From Chloroflexota bacterium (GTDB taxonomy: Bacteria; Chloroflexota; Chloroflexia; Thermomicrobiales; UBA6265), in the NCBI GenBank assembly GCA_023392645.1, contig JAEVYR010000144.1:1-5063 (forward strand): a DNA stretch of 5,063 bases, written 5' to 3'. The translations under genes and the position numbers were made by a program. The notes beneath the pieces are model-generated. The model saw only the letters and a program-made list of their open reading frames with translations, had not been told where the DNA came from and did no database searches. Below are positions 4,973 through 5,063 of this stretch, one piece after another; position 1 is the first letter of the stretch; every line of letters begins with the position of its first letter.

Positions 4973-5063
4973 TCGCTGCGACACCGATGCGGTCCGGACC
5001 TCACGCAACGCGGAACTCAGCCCGGCTGGTGCTCGCCACTGATATCGATCGGGCCGCGCCGCT

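Noticed and set aside
5017..5063. Possible C-terminal 14 codons of a convergent minus-strand gene (ending HQPG then TGA)
   Set aside because: An open frame reaches the window edge and the hairpin at 4941-4972 would suit convergent genes, but 14 residues are too few to support a call.

Overview
This 5,063-base window is a GC-rich chromosomal segment with a housekeeping core and ordinary surroundings. The greA-lysS pairing, the gene content and a secreted SH3-type L,D-transpeptidase suggest a Chloroflexota lineage such as Thermomicrobia. That is an inference from protein character and composition; there is no rRNA or other marker to confirm it. I see no mobile element, CRISPR array, tRNA or rRNA.

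Layout: all genes but the last lie on the minus strand. From the left there is the N-terminal part of an NAD(P)-dependent extended-SDR epimerase/dehydratase (1-384, running off the window). Next is a six-helix membrane protein of unknown function (521-1237) with its own downstream hairpin (455-488). Then comes a 45-residue single-helix membrane protein (1416-1553) followed by a strong 14-bp terminator hairpin (1360-1391). Upstream of it are lysS (1652-3190, class II lysyl-tRNA synthetase) and greA (3298-3768, transcript cleavage factor). greA, lysS and probably the small membrane protein read as one transcription unit, greA first, ending at the 1360-1391 terminator. A second promoter may sit at the end of lysS.

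A 412-bp divergent intergenic region (3769-4180) separates greA from the only plus-strand gene, a secreted L,D-transpeptidase (4181-4912). This stretch is the most structured non-coding DNA in the window. It holds a terminator-like hairpin in the greA leader orientation, a larger imperfect dyad, a 13-bp palindrome, and a promoter (TTGCGC-17-TATAGT) for the transpeptidase. The -10 and start site of that promoter are overlapped by a perfect 9-3-9 palindrome that looks like a repressor operator.

I did not find a convincing new multi-gene system. The best leads are the operator on the L,D-transpeptidase promoter, the unannotated-size membrane peptide after lysS, the non-canonical transpeptidase active-site motif, and the structured greA leader.
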